Source of the DNA: Spisula solida
Lineage: Eukaryota > Mollusca > Bivalvia > Venerida > Mactridae
Assembly: GCA_947247005.1 (NCBI GenBank)
Contig: OX365952.1
Coordinates: forward strand, 48,154,722-48,218,721
Direction of reading: 5' to 3'
Length of the DNA stretch: 64,000 nt
Positions 10,865-23,507 of the stretch are shown here, one piece after another (position 1 is the stretch's first letter; each line of letters begins with the position of its first letter). The position numbers were made by a program, and so were the translations under genes. Under the pieces are notes generated by a model. It searched no databases. It had not been told where the DNA came from and worked only from the letters and a program-made list of their open reading frames with translations.

Positions 10865-13437
10865 AAGTCTGGTTGCGTTATGATTAAAATCCTTAGCATA
10901 ATGGATTCACTCTTGTCAAGTATAATCACAGCAATTACATGTGGTTGTTTATTCGATCGCATTTTATGATTATATAACTGCTAATTCCAAGCGTCTGAGT
11001 AGTATGTCAATTGTACATCAGTTCAAGAAACTATTGCAAGCCATACCGAAAAAGAAGAAAGGTGAATACATACTGTAGACTTATAAAGATGTACAATTTA
11101 TCATATCATTATAACTGCTAATTCCAAGCATCTGGGTAGTTTTTCAATTATATATCTGTTTAAAAATAGAATATAACCACCAAACATGTAATATATATTC
11201 ATTTAATCAAAACGTTTCGCCAAGAGGGCATCTTCAGGTAATGATTATACAAACAACAGTGATGACGTAATATCAAGTTCAAGAAACTGTCGCACGCCAT
11301 ACAGGAATAGAAGGTGTTGAATACATAATGTAGATTTTTTTATCAAGATGTGCAGCTCATGGTCAAACTTGTATACGTTGTTACATACGCGCGATCTGTT
11401 AAATCCCTTAGTGTTGACACCCAAATATATTTCAGTAGGTTTTACGGAATTCCTTCGTACATCTGTCCAATCAATAATTCATGTAAACTGTATAATTTCT
11501 CAACTAGTTACCTTATATAAATAAAACATGTTCTCCTGCATCATAACCTCTAACCTATCAGAAATCAGCATCACGACAAAAGATTTAGAAAACTAACAGA
11601 CAAGCACGATGAACTAGCAGATCGCTTGAATGGTATAACGGAAAAAAATGCTGAACATACGTATAGACACTGTGGATCTCTGTTACCAACAAAGGCAATA
11701 TATTTCCAACACCTTAATCTAGACAGCATCCATTTTATATTGTGTAGACTGTCCTTTAGCACGTACTTTAATTCTAAGATTTAAAGATTGCTTTTTAGCA
11801 GACTAGATCTAATCTATAGTGAATATAACTGTAATACCATTTGCCTTGTACAAACTTGTTAGTGTCATTTCTACTTATTCCTCATGTCTTTAATATGATT
11901 ATACTCAGTTAGAAGCGCCATAGAGTGTCATCCAGTAGACCGAAGTAGGTAGGTTCTGTTCTTCTGAGACCTTGGATTTGGTCTTGTCTGCGACAATTAG
12001 AGAACATGTGACATTTGCTCGCGACGGAACAACATCATACTACAAATATACAGGTAGTTATCAATTTATTCAAAAAACACTGTTTGCCAAAGACAGCATA
12101 ACATCATAATGAAATCAAAAATAAATTAGTTAGAGATACCGGGCTTTACAAGGTTTAGTTTCATTCGCAAAAAGGCGTTCGATAAATGCGATTAGCCTAT
12201 TAGCGACTTCACTCAGCACTGCAACTCCATGAAATCAAAATTTAGAGATAATTTGTTCAGTCTGACCTTATGATCTAACTGGAAGCAAAACAAAATGGTT
12301 TATTTTGTGTATTGGTATCGAAGACCAGGTGTTAGGTCGAAATAAATTGTGAGAACTTAACATGGTCTATAATATGATTTGTTGATAACTGGTTGATAAC
12401 ATCAATTGGAAATGGTAATTGTCCGCCAATACTAAAATGGTAATTGTCCACCTATACTAAAATGAAATTATTGTTAAAATTTACAAAGCATCCAGCCCAT
12501 CCAATTATTCTACAATTTCTACTTTTTGCCGATATACAAGAACAAGTAAACACTAACCTTTATTGACAATTCCTTTGAATTACACCGACTAAATACAGTT
12601 ACTGAACGTACATTATGCATTTTCTGAGATGACAATAAAACTGAATTAAGCATAATGAAATGAATAGCTACATTGTATACTTAAACTTGTTGACAAAAAA
12701 TTTGCGGCAATTCTATTTATTCGGCATATGACTGTCAGTTCTAACTATGTAATTGGGTTCATGTAGAGCCTCTTCATTAGCCACTGTCATGTTCAAATCT
12801 CACAAATTGTCTCATTTTATTATACCATAATTACTCATTTGTGACACTGAACTACTAATTAGCGTAGGCTGATTTCCGTCTTGAGTAATAAAACGTAGAG
12901 GGGAAATGGTTCTTGTAAGAAGTAAATTGCATTACAACAAGAAGTGGCAACGATATAAAGATGATATACATTTATATCTATATGGTAATTATCACCATAT
13001 TTCCCTTCATTCCTTCATGCACATAAATATGAAGGCAATACCACTCGTGCCTGCTACTTTGTGCTTATAAATAACGTTTCTATTGGTTGAAAATGCCTAT
13101 TTATATTCACAAAAAACAGGTAATGTTGGCACAAATGTACAGATGTCTAACACACGTAATCAATGTGACGTCAGTTTCAGGATTCATTCACACTCTGCCT
13201 ATAACCCTAAGTGAGCACTACCTTATCGGCTTCCCGGGAGCATGTAATTGAATAATGCAATTTAAAGTTATTTCATCAGTTTATTTCTTTACAATAATGA
13301 CGGGGTATAAAAGAGATATATCGCAGAACATTCAATGTATATACTTCGTATGAATTTACTCTCTAAACTATAAGTCGTCCTGCTTTGTCACATGTATTAT
13401 TGTTTGCTTTCTGTTTTTTGTGTCTTCCTGTTGTACT

Positions 13438-13560
13438 AAAAAAAACAATATTAAGCAAGACAGGGAAAGCAACTTAACCAGCTGAGCACAGAAAACATTC
13501 CACAAACAAGGCACAATGCCCAACAGAACTAACCGAGCACAGAAAACGTTTGTAACAGTC
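13438..13560 (+). repeat. Dispersed repeat, copy
   Basis: AACAATATTAAGCAAGACAG followed by CAGCTGAGCACAGAAAAC and CACAATGCCCAACAGAAC, then a second CCGAGCACAGAAAACG unit. Confidence 0.75.
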
Positions 13561-15554
13561 AAGTAAATTTTATTTACATGTATTGTCAGATTCCGTTATA
13601 ACAAAGTAAACATAAGCTATGTATAGTTTAACCGACAAAACAAAATAGCTTATATTGTGGTACGTGTTTTATTTGTGGCAGTATCCATTAAATCAGGTCG
13701 TATCATGTATCAGCCACAAGTAAGCATCCATTCAAATCATTTTCCCTCTTCAATCACGCATTTAATACCTTAAGCCGTCCTTTATGTTACATAATAAAAG
13801 TGTTTTGTTGTTCATTAAATGAATTCGTGCCATTCCGCCGGCGGCTTAAATGTGAGAAATGCTTTGGAGAGATGGCAAAACATCTTCAACTTAGTTTGCG
13901 ATCACTCAACTGTGCGCCCACTGTATCAGACAGAGCGGTTACCAGGCAAATAATACTTAGTGCTTGAGTTGAGTCAAGCCAAGTCAAGTATAACAAACCA
14001 AGCTCACCGTGTACCATATAAAGTGGGCAACTCTTTTTTGGTAGTATACGTAGTCAACAGCAAATTGTTATATTTCGGAAAGAACGCCACAAAATATACT
14101 AGTAAAGTAGTGAACACACCGATCAAATAATTAATAAGTCACTAAACGATCTGGTCCAGAACAAGGTGCGAAGATTGCTCAATGTACCAGGACTTTGTCG
14201 TGTTCCTGCGGATAATTTCGCGTACTAGCGCCCGAAAACATGTCAATTGCGTTAGGAACGTACAGGAATTGTACCCCAATATGTTCGATTAATCGGGACT
14301 CTATCGGGTAAAAGTTACGATACATGGCGACAGATCAGACAAATCAAAGAGTTTTATTAATTGGGGAAATCTGGTCAAGTTCGGCCAGTCGAAAAATAGC
14401 AATTCTTGAAGTGGGGAAACATAGACCACCACTGTTTGTCCGACAATGTCCCGATTACCAACCAATGTCCATCCGACTTCAATCAGCTGTTCAGAACGGC
14501 GATTAAAATGTATTTGTAACCTAGTATAATGGAGTCTTATTAATGAATAAGAGGTATCATTTCACATACAATTACATGGCAAGTTGAACGCACATTCAAT
14601 AAATCATTAATTCACAAAGTTGGACTATGCGTCTAGTAATGATACTGCTGACAGACAAATAATTACCATATAAAACGATCGTGACGAGCTTATGGCATCT
14701 CTAATTTCGACATTTTATCTGGTATATACGAGAGCCTATTCCCATCTGGTTCGTGTTTTAGACACCAAGTCATATCAATGATTTCAGCAGTAAAAGACAA
14801 TCTCTATCACGCCGTCGCTTATTTCGACAGACCATACTTATACGTGCAATGGAACATATGCAATTGGTAATCTTTTTTGGCCGATCATAATGGAGATTGG
14901 CTTAACACATCGTCTGCTTTAAAACATCCAAACTTATTTGGGATATATGACCTCGCATTACAAATAGCAAATGACAAAGGTTTCACTGACAGTAAAAGAA
15001 ACAGGCATTACTTAAAATGCAACAGGATAAGACATCTATGTAAAAGTACTGATACAAATAGGTATGGAAATACACTGTGTACATGGTTTGTTTTCTAAGA
15101 CAACCAGTGTCAGGTTATGGAAATATATTCATTATTTTGTATGCGTGTACCAAAGTGATAGTTTCGCCGCAAAATTTACAATTCTGTCTGCCCCAATCTA
15201 GATAGATGATTTGACTAATTTCCTAAAAGGGTAGTAGGTTAGATATATAGATGTATATCAATCTTTGTGGCCTTGTCGTAAACACATCCACTGGGGAGCG
15301 AGAGATTGAATGTTTGAATCTCGATATGGTGCAAAAAAGGAATGTCCAAACGAAACTTCAGTAGGAGTGACCCAATAAAAAATAAAGCATGTTGGCTTTT
15401 TTATTGGACTACCAACCTTTAGACAAGTACCATTATTTATAGGTTATTACACAGACGAGGTTAAACCAATTATCAACACAATAAACAAAAAGATGATGTA
15501 GCGAAATAGAGTGACGCTCATTCCTTCCATAACGCATTTTTAGGTGACTTTATC

Positions 15555-15760
15555 AAAATATAATATAAAGTTGGAAAGGGAATGGAGCACTCAACTTAAC
15601 CAGCCGAGCACAGAAAACAAAATCACATCACATACCACAATAACACGACACAATGCTCAACATAACTGAAGGAGAAAATGAACTGCCCAAGCCAAGCTGA
15701 ATGACATAGTTTCAGCAATCAAAAAGCTGAAATATCTAGTGTTAGCTGTCTGAATTCCAA
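15555..15760 (+). repeat. Dispersed repeat, single copy in block B
   Basis: Carries GGAGCACTCAACTTAACCAG, CCGAGCACAGAAAAC, CACGACACAATGCTCAAC and GCCCAAGCCAAGCTGAATG in order. It is paralogous to 5367-5720. Confidence 0.8.
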
Positions 15761-15989
15761 AAAGGTTAAATAACATTAGTAATAAGACCTGTCGTACATT
15801 AAGCCTCATATCACATACTTAACACCTACACAAAATTGTATTCGAACATTATAATCTTTTTATCGACGTATTTATAAGTAGATTCAACTTTGATCTGTCA
15901 AGGGAGTCGGGGGTTTCATTCAGAGTGTTTCAGAAAGTCTCGGTAACATGATCTAAGTATTGCTCTGTGATTTCTCAATAATTTAACCA

Positions 15990-16275
15990 GTCTGATTTAA
16001 GAAAATCACACACACCGGTGGACATAAGGCTTAGCCTTAAGATGACAACCAGTAAATTTGAAATACAATTTATGTAATTCCGGAATTTCCTGGAAATGTG
16101 ATTATATTGACAGTTCAATTTGAGTCTGGTAGAATATTCGTTTTGCTATTTATAACCTTTGATACACCATTTAACAACGCCCTATGGTCACATACGTAGA
16201 CGTCCTTTTTCTTTTTTTAACCAAAACCAGTCCCGACATAATACCTGGTCAAGAACATATCGAACAGGAAAGGCA
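15990..16275. repeat. Near-identical 286-bp paralogous tract, copy B
   Basis: Partner of 5987-6272; one difference seen (A for G within CCATTTAACAACG). Confidence 0.85.
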
Positions 16276-16440
16276 TATAAAATAGCCGAGCACAGAAACA
16301 ACAGAGACAACAATCACAAGGCACAATACCAAACACTGTTTAACGACAAAATGAAAGTAAACCGTTGAAAGTCCAAATAAAGTCCTCGTTTCAGCCTTCA
16401 AAAAGCCGAAAGCACAAGTTTTACCTACCAAAAGGTGCTA
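16255..16440 (+). repeat. Dispersed repeat, copy B side
   Basis: Paralogue of 6246-6480 with deletions: ATCGAACAGGAAAGGCA, GCCGAGCACAGAAACA, then GAAAGTCCAAAT and a shortened tail. Confidence 0.7.
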
Positions 16441-17192
16441 ATAAGTGAATCCCAGTTAATGGTTAAACCATGTAGCCGCACGAATAACGTTTGATGGAAA
16501 GCAACAAAAAGGCAATAAGTAAAATAAAGGCATTTCAAAAGCTGCACACAGTCCCAATTCCTAACCCTTAAGTTGCATATATGAATATAAACGAACCAGA
16601 CATAGTACGAATTTTGAATTAAACCAATCTCATTAAAATCAGATCCTAAACATTTGCTACATTCCTTTCCGCTGTTTTACATCTGACTACACTCCGTAAG
16701 TAGTCATGTTAAAATGACCTCTCTGGCGCACGATGACGTCACGTTGTTCACCCAATGAAATTATATATAGCCACCTCAGCAGACTTTAACCACATTTTCT
16801 GATTTCTGAAGAAGATATTTGATTGGATGACGTAACGTTCACATCGACATGACTCCATACGGAGTGTCGTTAGATTCTATATTAGCGTCAAGTAATGCAG
16901 CGTAATAAGGGTCTTGATTTTAAGGAAATTGAAATTAAACCTAGCACCATTGTCTATAGGTTTATATACAGAAATACGAAACCTATGGCAGGGTGTCCCC
17001 AACAGGAAAACCGGGGCACGAATAGCACAGAATGGACACACGTATGAAACAAAATACAAAGACAATGCCCAACACAAAACTGAACTACTACACACACACA
17101 ACAGTATTTTTCACCTTAGTAAAATAATGCGGGGTGACCTATAACTTATACATACAGAGTGCTGTGGAGAGAACTTGGGGCGCAAAAAGTAA

Positions 17193-17441
17193 TCTCAGAT
17201 TCCTGACCCTTTTTCATACAGTAATGTGACCTCTGCATATAAAATAAACGTGGCAGTAAGCATATTTATGTTATGTGTAGGATTCTCTGTGCAAGATTAT
17301 AGCACGTACTCTGACCTACAACGCATAGCAGAGGGATATATAAGTAAATATAACACGCCTGTATGTGATACGTTGGAAAGCAATAGTGTCAAGCATATTT
17401 ATCAAATCAAATGCGAACATAAAATAATGAATTTGTTTTAG
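17193..17441 (+). other. Uncertain small ORF, copy B
   Basis: Counterpart of 7245-7502. It has the same putative acceptor and hydrophobic N-terminal stretch (NVAVSIFMLCVGFSV), then SKYNTPVCDTLESNSV and IYQIKCEHK. Most differences from A change amino acids, which argues against strong protein constraint. Confidence 0.2.
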
Positions 17442-18136
17442 CATCCAAGTTCATAAGACTGACGAATTCGGTTATTGCACGACTATGGAGGCGGGCTCAT
17501 TTTTACGATTGTGGAGGCGGGATATTTATTACCAAGTAGCATAGTAATCTGTGCAACGTGATGTAAATACAACTCAGGCAGTAAACCAAGATATAACGCA
17601 GCCAAATTACAGTTTCATTACATTAACACGTCGCAAAATGGTTTAATGCTTCAACCAATCTTTATTACATTTGCATATTGGACATCTAGACTGCCATCGT
17701 TTTTTAATACTATCAGTAATTCAGACATAATAAGTGTGTTTGGTATACTCGGTCATTAAATATGTCTAGCAAAGAGATTGTGCATTTAAGTACAAATACA
17801 CAAATTGTTCCCTTGCTTCATATCAAACAAGGAATTGGGTTCTCAGCGTTCATACTCTGGTTGTGATGGATACTACCAGGAATGGGGAGCCGAGTAAAAC
17901 CAACATACATTTATACCTGAAATAAATTAGAATAACGACAAAAATATTTCCACACAATGTGAATTTCGTAAATTAAACTTAATCATAACATAAACTTTCA
18001 TTATAGAAACTGACACAAATAAAATATAATGAGTATTTCGTTTATAGCCTACATTAGCAAAACATTGAAATAGCGGAACCACATGCGACACTCCGACGTA
18101 TGCTCTGGCATTAGATTTTGATAAGCTTTTATCCTA

Positions 18137-18940
18137 CCATTAGGCCTTTATTAGCCCGAAATCGAACCGTCGTGTAAATTTTAGCCTTATTATGCCATGT
18201 GAGCTTTATTAGGTTATGTGGTCACATGACATGGGACTACTTCCGACCTCAAGTTCAACCAAGTTATTTAGTGTTGAAGGCGAATCTTACATAATTATTG
18301 GAGCGGGGTCTAATATATTTGAATCCTAAATACGTCTCGGGCCTGATTTATTCTATTCATCCTGTCATTGAATATGTTTGGTAGGGGAACATACTCGTAC
18401 TGTTACTTAAAAAACGGGAAGCGACACGTACTGTGTGACGTCATTTAGGTTTTGACGTCATTACAACTACTAATTTCTAGAATGCCATTGATAGATTTTG
18501 GAGAGATTCGACGCTGAAACACAAAATGTGTTTACATGTAGTGTATGTTACGATAAATTGTAGGTTTGTGTTTAGTGATTGCATTTGAATTGAAGCGCGT
18601 TACTGAATTCTCGTTCAGATTTTCAGATTTGCCTTTTAATATGGAACTATATTCATTTGGATACCTTGGAATGCCGATGTTTTGATATCGTGGCGCGAGT
18701 TCCACAGGGTTTTGTCTTCGTATTTTAAAGGTGAAGAAATAATTTCTTGTGTTAGAAAAGTTTTGCAGGATAAATAGAATACTAGGATTAGTGCCTTATA
18801 TTACTTAAATTTATTGGGTTCGTCTGCGAAAGGCTTATTCGGCTCGCCAAGGCTCGCCGAATAAACTTTCTCCAACTCACCCAATAAATTCAAGTAATAT
18901 AAGGCACTAACCTAGTATTCTCTATATACATTTTAATATA
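18137..18940. mobile_element. Insertion in copy B carrying a long hairpin
   Basis: Copy A reads directly through the corresponding site near 8460-8485, so about 800 bp is extra in B. The right part is a hairpin at 18776-18921. I could not find flanking duplications or terminal repeats, so boundaries are approximate. Confidence 0.6.
18776..18921. repeat. Long imperfect hairpin (about 68-bp arms)
   Basis: The left arm AGAATACTAGGATTAGTGCC and the right arm ending GGCACTAACCTAGTATTCT are inverse copies. The outer 43 bp pair almost fully and the inner part pairs with mismatches up to a tip containing GCTCGCCAAGGCTCGCC. It is part of the insertion at 18137-18940. Confidence 0.8.
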
Positions 18941-20046
18941 AAATTAAAGAAAACTCAGTCAAAACGCAGAATGATATTTTTAATGATTTTCGCATTAACT
19001 CACGACAACAGATTAGTATTACTTACTCAATCACTGCTCGAAACGCATCTGACATGTAGGACAGCAACAAAGGATTATACCCGGAGCCTGTCTTTGTTCT
19101 CCACTTGTCCAATGTTAGAATCTGTTCCCCATAGTGTTAAAATCGATATTTGAGAGTTTAAGTCTCATACCAATAATGCCTTGAAGCTAGCGCAATTACT
19201 GTTTGTAGTTCATGAATCCGTATTTCTTGTTGTCTATGCGGTCATTATACACCCGGATGAAGGTTTGTTCTGTATTGCTGTTTCTGTGACACTTTGATAA
19301 GGGTGAGCATTACCTAATTTTAAGTGACTTGTTGATGAACCCATTTACTTAATTATTCCGAAAGTATGTTTCAGCTTAACTTACAAAGGTAATTTTGGTA
19401 AACAGAGTTGTTATCCCTGTGATAAACCTCTAACATTTGTTCATGAGTTTCTTCCCCTAGAGTAGTTGCTGAATGAGGCCGAATCTCTACGGATTAGACA
19501 TCAGGCCTCGAATCCCAAGTAGAAATCTCTACTCAAATTATTAAGGATCTGCTCTACTCAAAAAAGATTTTGCTGTAATTAAAGTCTGAATTTGAGACAA
19601 ATATGACGTTCTAACTTTTGGAATGTTACTGTTATAAACGAGTTAACATTGTGTCCTTCATGTATAACAGATTTTGAGTCCTGGCTCGCATTAACCTCAA
19701 AATAGGTGGCAATATTTTCCCATTACTGGAACAAGGTTGATGAGTGCTACGAGATGTGTTAAACTTATATTTGAACAAGACTGAACTTCGGATTTTGCTA
19801 TACTAACACAATAAATTCGATTTATTTCAATTGAGCCATGTAAGAAAATGTGTTAAGTAGTAAATACACTCATTTTGTTTCATATTTGCATTATTCTTCT
19901 AACCAAAATCAACCATCTTGTAGAGAGTATTGTGTTTTGTTTTTAAGACAAATTGCCCCTATAGAAGCATAAAAAAGAGTTGGTATAACATGAATTACCC
20001 ATGTCAGTGAAGACAATCAGTAATATTTGTATTATTAATGGTGACA

Positions 20047-21059
20047 CGTGGGGTGTTCAAAAATAAACAGGACTATTGTCACAAAACCCGCACGTTTAAA
20101 CAATATAAATCAAATAATATATCATCAGAAATCGGAATCCCTTTTCTACATACAGTTCAATTATGAACGAAAACAAATACGCGGTTCGAAAAGTACAGGT
20201 GACTATAAAGGTTCACTAACGGTGACCCGGCGTACAAAATGACGTCATGCTATTTTACACGGCGTTAGTGTTCTATAGGGCTAAGAAATACGACGCCTAC
20301 AGTGATATAGGGTGATGTATAAATTCCTGTACCACACTGAGCCACACAAGTAAAGCATTGGTGATTATGACAAGTATTTTTCCGGATCTTTCATCGAACA
20401 TTTGGGAGAGAATTCGTACCATAAAACGTTGGTATTTTGACAATATCTCAGTAACTGACGTCACAAACGTTCTTATGCTTTCCTATTACTTATCTGTCTG
20501 TCAATCCGAACAACAATCCCTAAAACCTTCGTGCCATTCTAAAACTAAAACACGAATGGCAGGATTCTTTCCTAATGTTGTTACGATAATTGTATTCAAT
20601 ACAGTGGACATATCATCTTGCTGTTGACGGAACTTCGTGTTTGTCCGTTTTTCCTTACGTTCTGGTGACGTCACATTTGCGTCACGAAGTTGTTACTCTT
20701 GGGAGTTCAACTTCTGTTCATTTCAGTACCTAATGTTCAAATGCCGCCATTTTTGCAGACAACGTCCACCATGTAACATGTAACGTTTTGGCGATATTTG
20801 AAAACTAATGATAGGATAGTATTAAAGGAACGACTCATTACGTATTCGACATAAATGGTTATTGATGGGCTGCGCCGGGTGCGTGTTACCATGGTTTCAG
20901 AATGGCATATTATAAACGGACGTGATAGTGTTACTCGATAAATCAGATATTGAATTTTTGCAATTGAATTCCGATTCAATATTATGTAATAATATTTGTA
21001 TAGTATTTAAAACTGTAACCGTGAGGGCTCCAGTCCTGTTTATTTTTGAACGTCCCACG
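20047..21059 (-). mobile_element. TIR element, copy 1 (nested in the 3.0-kb transposon)
   Basis: Ends are CGTGGGGTGTTCAAAAATA and its inverse, about 28 bp with few mismatches. The body matches the reverse complement of 50317-51058. An extra segment of about 260 bp at about 20145-20410 accounts for most of the size difference. Flanks are CA on the left and TA on the right. No transposase ORF. It is non-autonomous. Confidence 0.8.
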
Positions 21060-21963
21060 TATACGTTCACCTGCTTGTGTTGGCCGAAATGGCACCAAAT
21101 ATTAAAAGTTACCAAAATGGTCGAAACCTTCAATCGTCATGTCCTTCGGTTCTTTGATATCTAGACAAATCCAATAACCCAAAGTCGGATGGCAGCGAAG
21201 TTGTAAGTTTCAGTAGCAACGTTCAATCGAATTATTACGAAAATGTTAGATGCAGAGTTTCAGAAAAATGCAGTATTCATTAGCTCAATGCCAAGCAAAA
21301 CAAAGAGTTCAGACAAAGGTCTTGGCGGCTGTATATGCGACTACGTAACACTGATTGGAAAACATATGTCTTTCCTGGGGAGTTCATGTTTTATCTTACA
21401 GGAAATTATTACATATACAGGGTCTGCTATTTTAGAAAGGGTCATGATGATATACTAGTACATAGGCTGGAGTTAGTTAAGCTTGGTGTATTCGCGGCCG
21501 CTTTCATGACATGGTCTTATGTTTGATATTTTGGTAAAGCGAACTCAAAATGATTGACAAGGGGACAAAAGTGAGTGCATATTTTATTTATACAAAAGGT
21601 TTAAAAGTTTTTCTTCGACAAAAATGTGACACGTCCTTTTCCTGGTAACATGCCAAAGACAGGCTGTTTCCTCAATACTGAATTTCCTGTCACCCTACAA
21701 AATCTGTCATAAAGTATCTTATGAATTAGACTGGGAATATATTAATATGAACAAATGCACTGCATCCAAGTAGGGGATTACCCATCAGATCTTTGGATAA
21801 TCTGGCAGAGGAAAAAATGACCAAGGAATGTGTTTGCCCCCATTGAGAATATAGAGTCAGCACCACATAGAAGACATCGCGAAACAATGCTTAGTCATTT
21901 ATCATGCTTGCTTTAAAGTTCAGGCTTCGCGAAAACTTTAAAAGCCTGTCAGTCATTCGAACT

Positions 21964-22052
21964 GTTAGAAGCAAAAATGTTTTTAGTTCGAACAAAGATC
22001 TAAACACATTTAGATCTTTGTTCAGATTAACAACATTTTTGTTTCTAACATT
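21964..22052. repeat. Hairpin of 41-bp arms inside the 3.0-kb transposon
   Basis: The left arm starts GTTAGAAGCAAAAATG and the right arm is the inverse of GTTAGAAACAAAAATG, with only a few mismatches along 41 bp and a short loop around AACACATTT. Confidence 0.75.
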
Positions 22053-22848
22053 TTTCCAGCCCGATTGAAATGAAAATAGTTCTGTGGATAATGCATTTTT
22101 AATTTGTTTAATTCTATGTCTACTTAATTCAGGGGTAACTAATTTACAAATGCATTATTAGATATAAACACAGTTAACAAGTGATTTCAAATAGGCCTAA
22201 TTTGATACTTTACCTTTTTATAATGGGTTTGCATAAGCAAATTAGACAGTACTTTCATTCAAGAGAAAGGCTATTATTAAATAAAAAAAGATTTGTTCTC
22301 AAATCTTGAGCAACAACTTGCCTCTACCGGAAGTTGTACGTGAGATTCAGCCTACCGAATCATTATTTCTGCATCCGGTCGGTCAAAAAAAACCAGACCA
22401 TAGCCAATGCAAGACTACAACAACAACAAGTGCGTGTTTTCGCATGTAATCGTTAATAGGGATTAATCCCCTATAACCAAACAGTGTATACAAAAGTCTC
22501 CTGATGAAGTATCAATACAATTTAAATCTTGAGAATATTGAAACATCGATTAGAGAAGCGAAGTGTAAGCATCAGCACTTGGAGGTTTTTTATCTTAAAA
22601 AATGCAAAATCAACACAATCGATACAATAGTTGATTCTGTTCTAAGGATATTACATATACAGTCTACAATGGTTGTTTATATCACTTGATACATTGCTAT
22701 ATACCCTTGAATAGACACAATCCGATTTCGATGTGATATTAATGAACATACTGGATGTTCAATTTAGTTCAAATATAAGTTGAACACCTCTCGTAGTACA
22801 GGTGCACTCAACAATGGACATTCGCATTACACCTCTATTATCCTTGCC

Positions 22849-22858
22849 CCCCCCCCCC
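22849..22858. repeat. Poly-C run
   Basis: About ten consecutive C just right of the 3.0-kb transposon. The copy A counterpart (near 9332) has a much shorter run (TCCCCCGAG). Confidence 0.8.
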
Positions 22859-23456
22859 GAGTTCTGCTTCAGCTTATTCCAATCACCAAACAACACCACT
22901 AAGAGGCACTTGATGAGTATTATCAGTGCAGAGGGAGACACCTTTGTACTCATCTTTCTTTCCCTTTAAATAACCCTTAGTGAGGGCGTCACCACTGACA
23001 CTTGACGCATATACCGTACTGTAGTTAACCACGTACTATTAGTAATTGATGTCGAAAAGGAAGATGTGAGGATTACACATATCACTCTATTAATGAAATA
23101 ATAATCATCTTGAAGAAGACTTCGTGAAATTTGGACGAAATTGCATGATTGTAACGACATGCCATAACAACATGATTCCGTGTTTGTCACTGATTGAAAG
23201 CAATAAACCGGAAGAATTTCCAGACGAAATGTCATTTATCTAATCAAGACAATAGAGTACAACCCAGCAGGAAATACCTACCTAAAAAGAGCACAGCTAC
23301 ACATGTTAAAGTATATTGTCACATTGAAAAAAGTAGCAGCTCGTTCGAAATATTATCTAACTTCTATACGTTCATGAAAGTGTGGTAAGATGTCCGATGG
23401 AGTGCTGGAAGGTCGCTCACTCGTCTCGATAGCTTTAAAGTGGTAAGGCATCCGCT

Positions 23457-23507
23457 TGGAGTGCTGCCTTCCTTGTCTGAGTTTTAGTAGTTTAATATCT
23501 TTTTTCC
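23457..23507 (-). repeat. Dispersed repeat, terminal fragment
   Basis: Same fragment as 9945-10008 in block B, with GTGCTGCCTTCCTTGTCTG on the + strand. Confidence 0.6.

Larger units (their letters stand above)
580..12080 (+). repeat. Tandem segmental duplication, copy A
   Basis: Collinear with copy B. Matching pairs include 1130-1500/12590-12965, 3840-5060/13970-15180, 5990-7200/15990-17150, 7250-7750/17210-17700, 9430-10060/22960-23600 and 11880-12060/25195-25360. In one 222-nt comparison I counted 17 differences (about 92% identity). The end of A and the end of B share the same sequence, so this is head-to-tail. A-only material includes a dispersed repeat at 10555-10864 and extra sequence around 1513-2690 and 7850-8110. 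No convincing gene is present; short ORFs are not conserved between copies. Confidence 0.9.
19750..22793. mobile_element. 3.0-kb TIR transposon with TA duplication and empty-site proof
   Basis: The 37-bp ends (19750-19786 and 22757-22793) are inverted repeats matching at 32 of 37 positions, starting CGAGATGTGTT and CGAGAGGTGTT. TA flanks both sides (19748-19749, 22794-22795), and copy A shows the uninterrupted site at 9277-9278. The interior holds a nested element (20047-21059), a hairpin (21964-22052) and small ORFs without recognisable transposase. It is probably non-autonomous or decayed. The TA duplication fits Tc1/mariner-like transposition, but the superfamily is not assigned. Confidence 0.85.
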
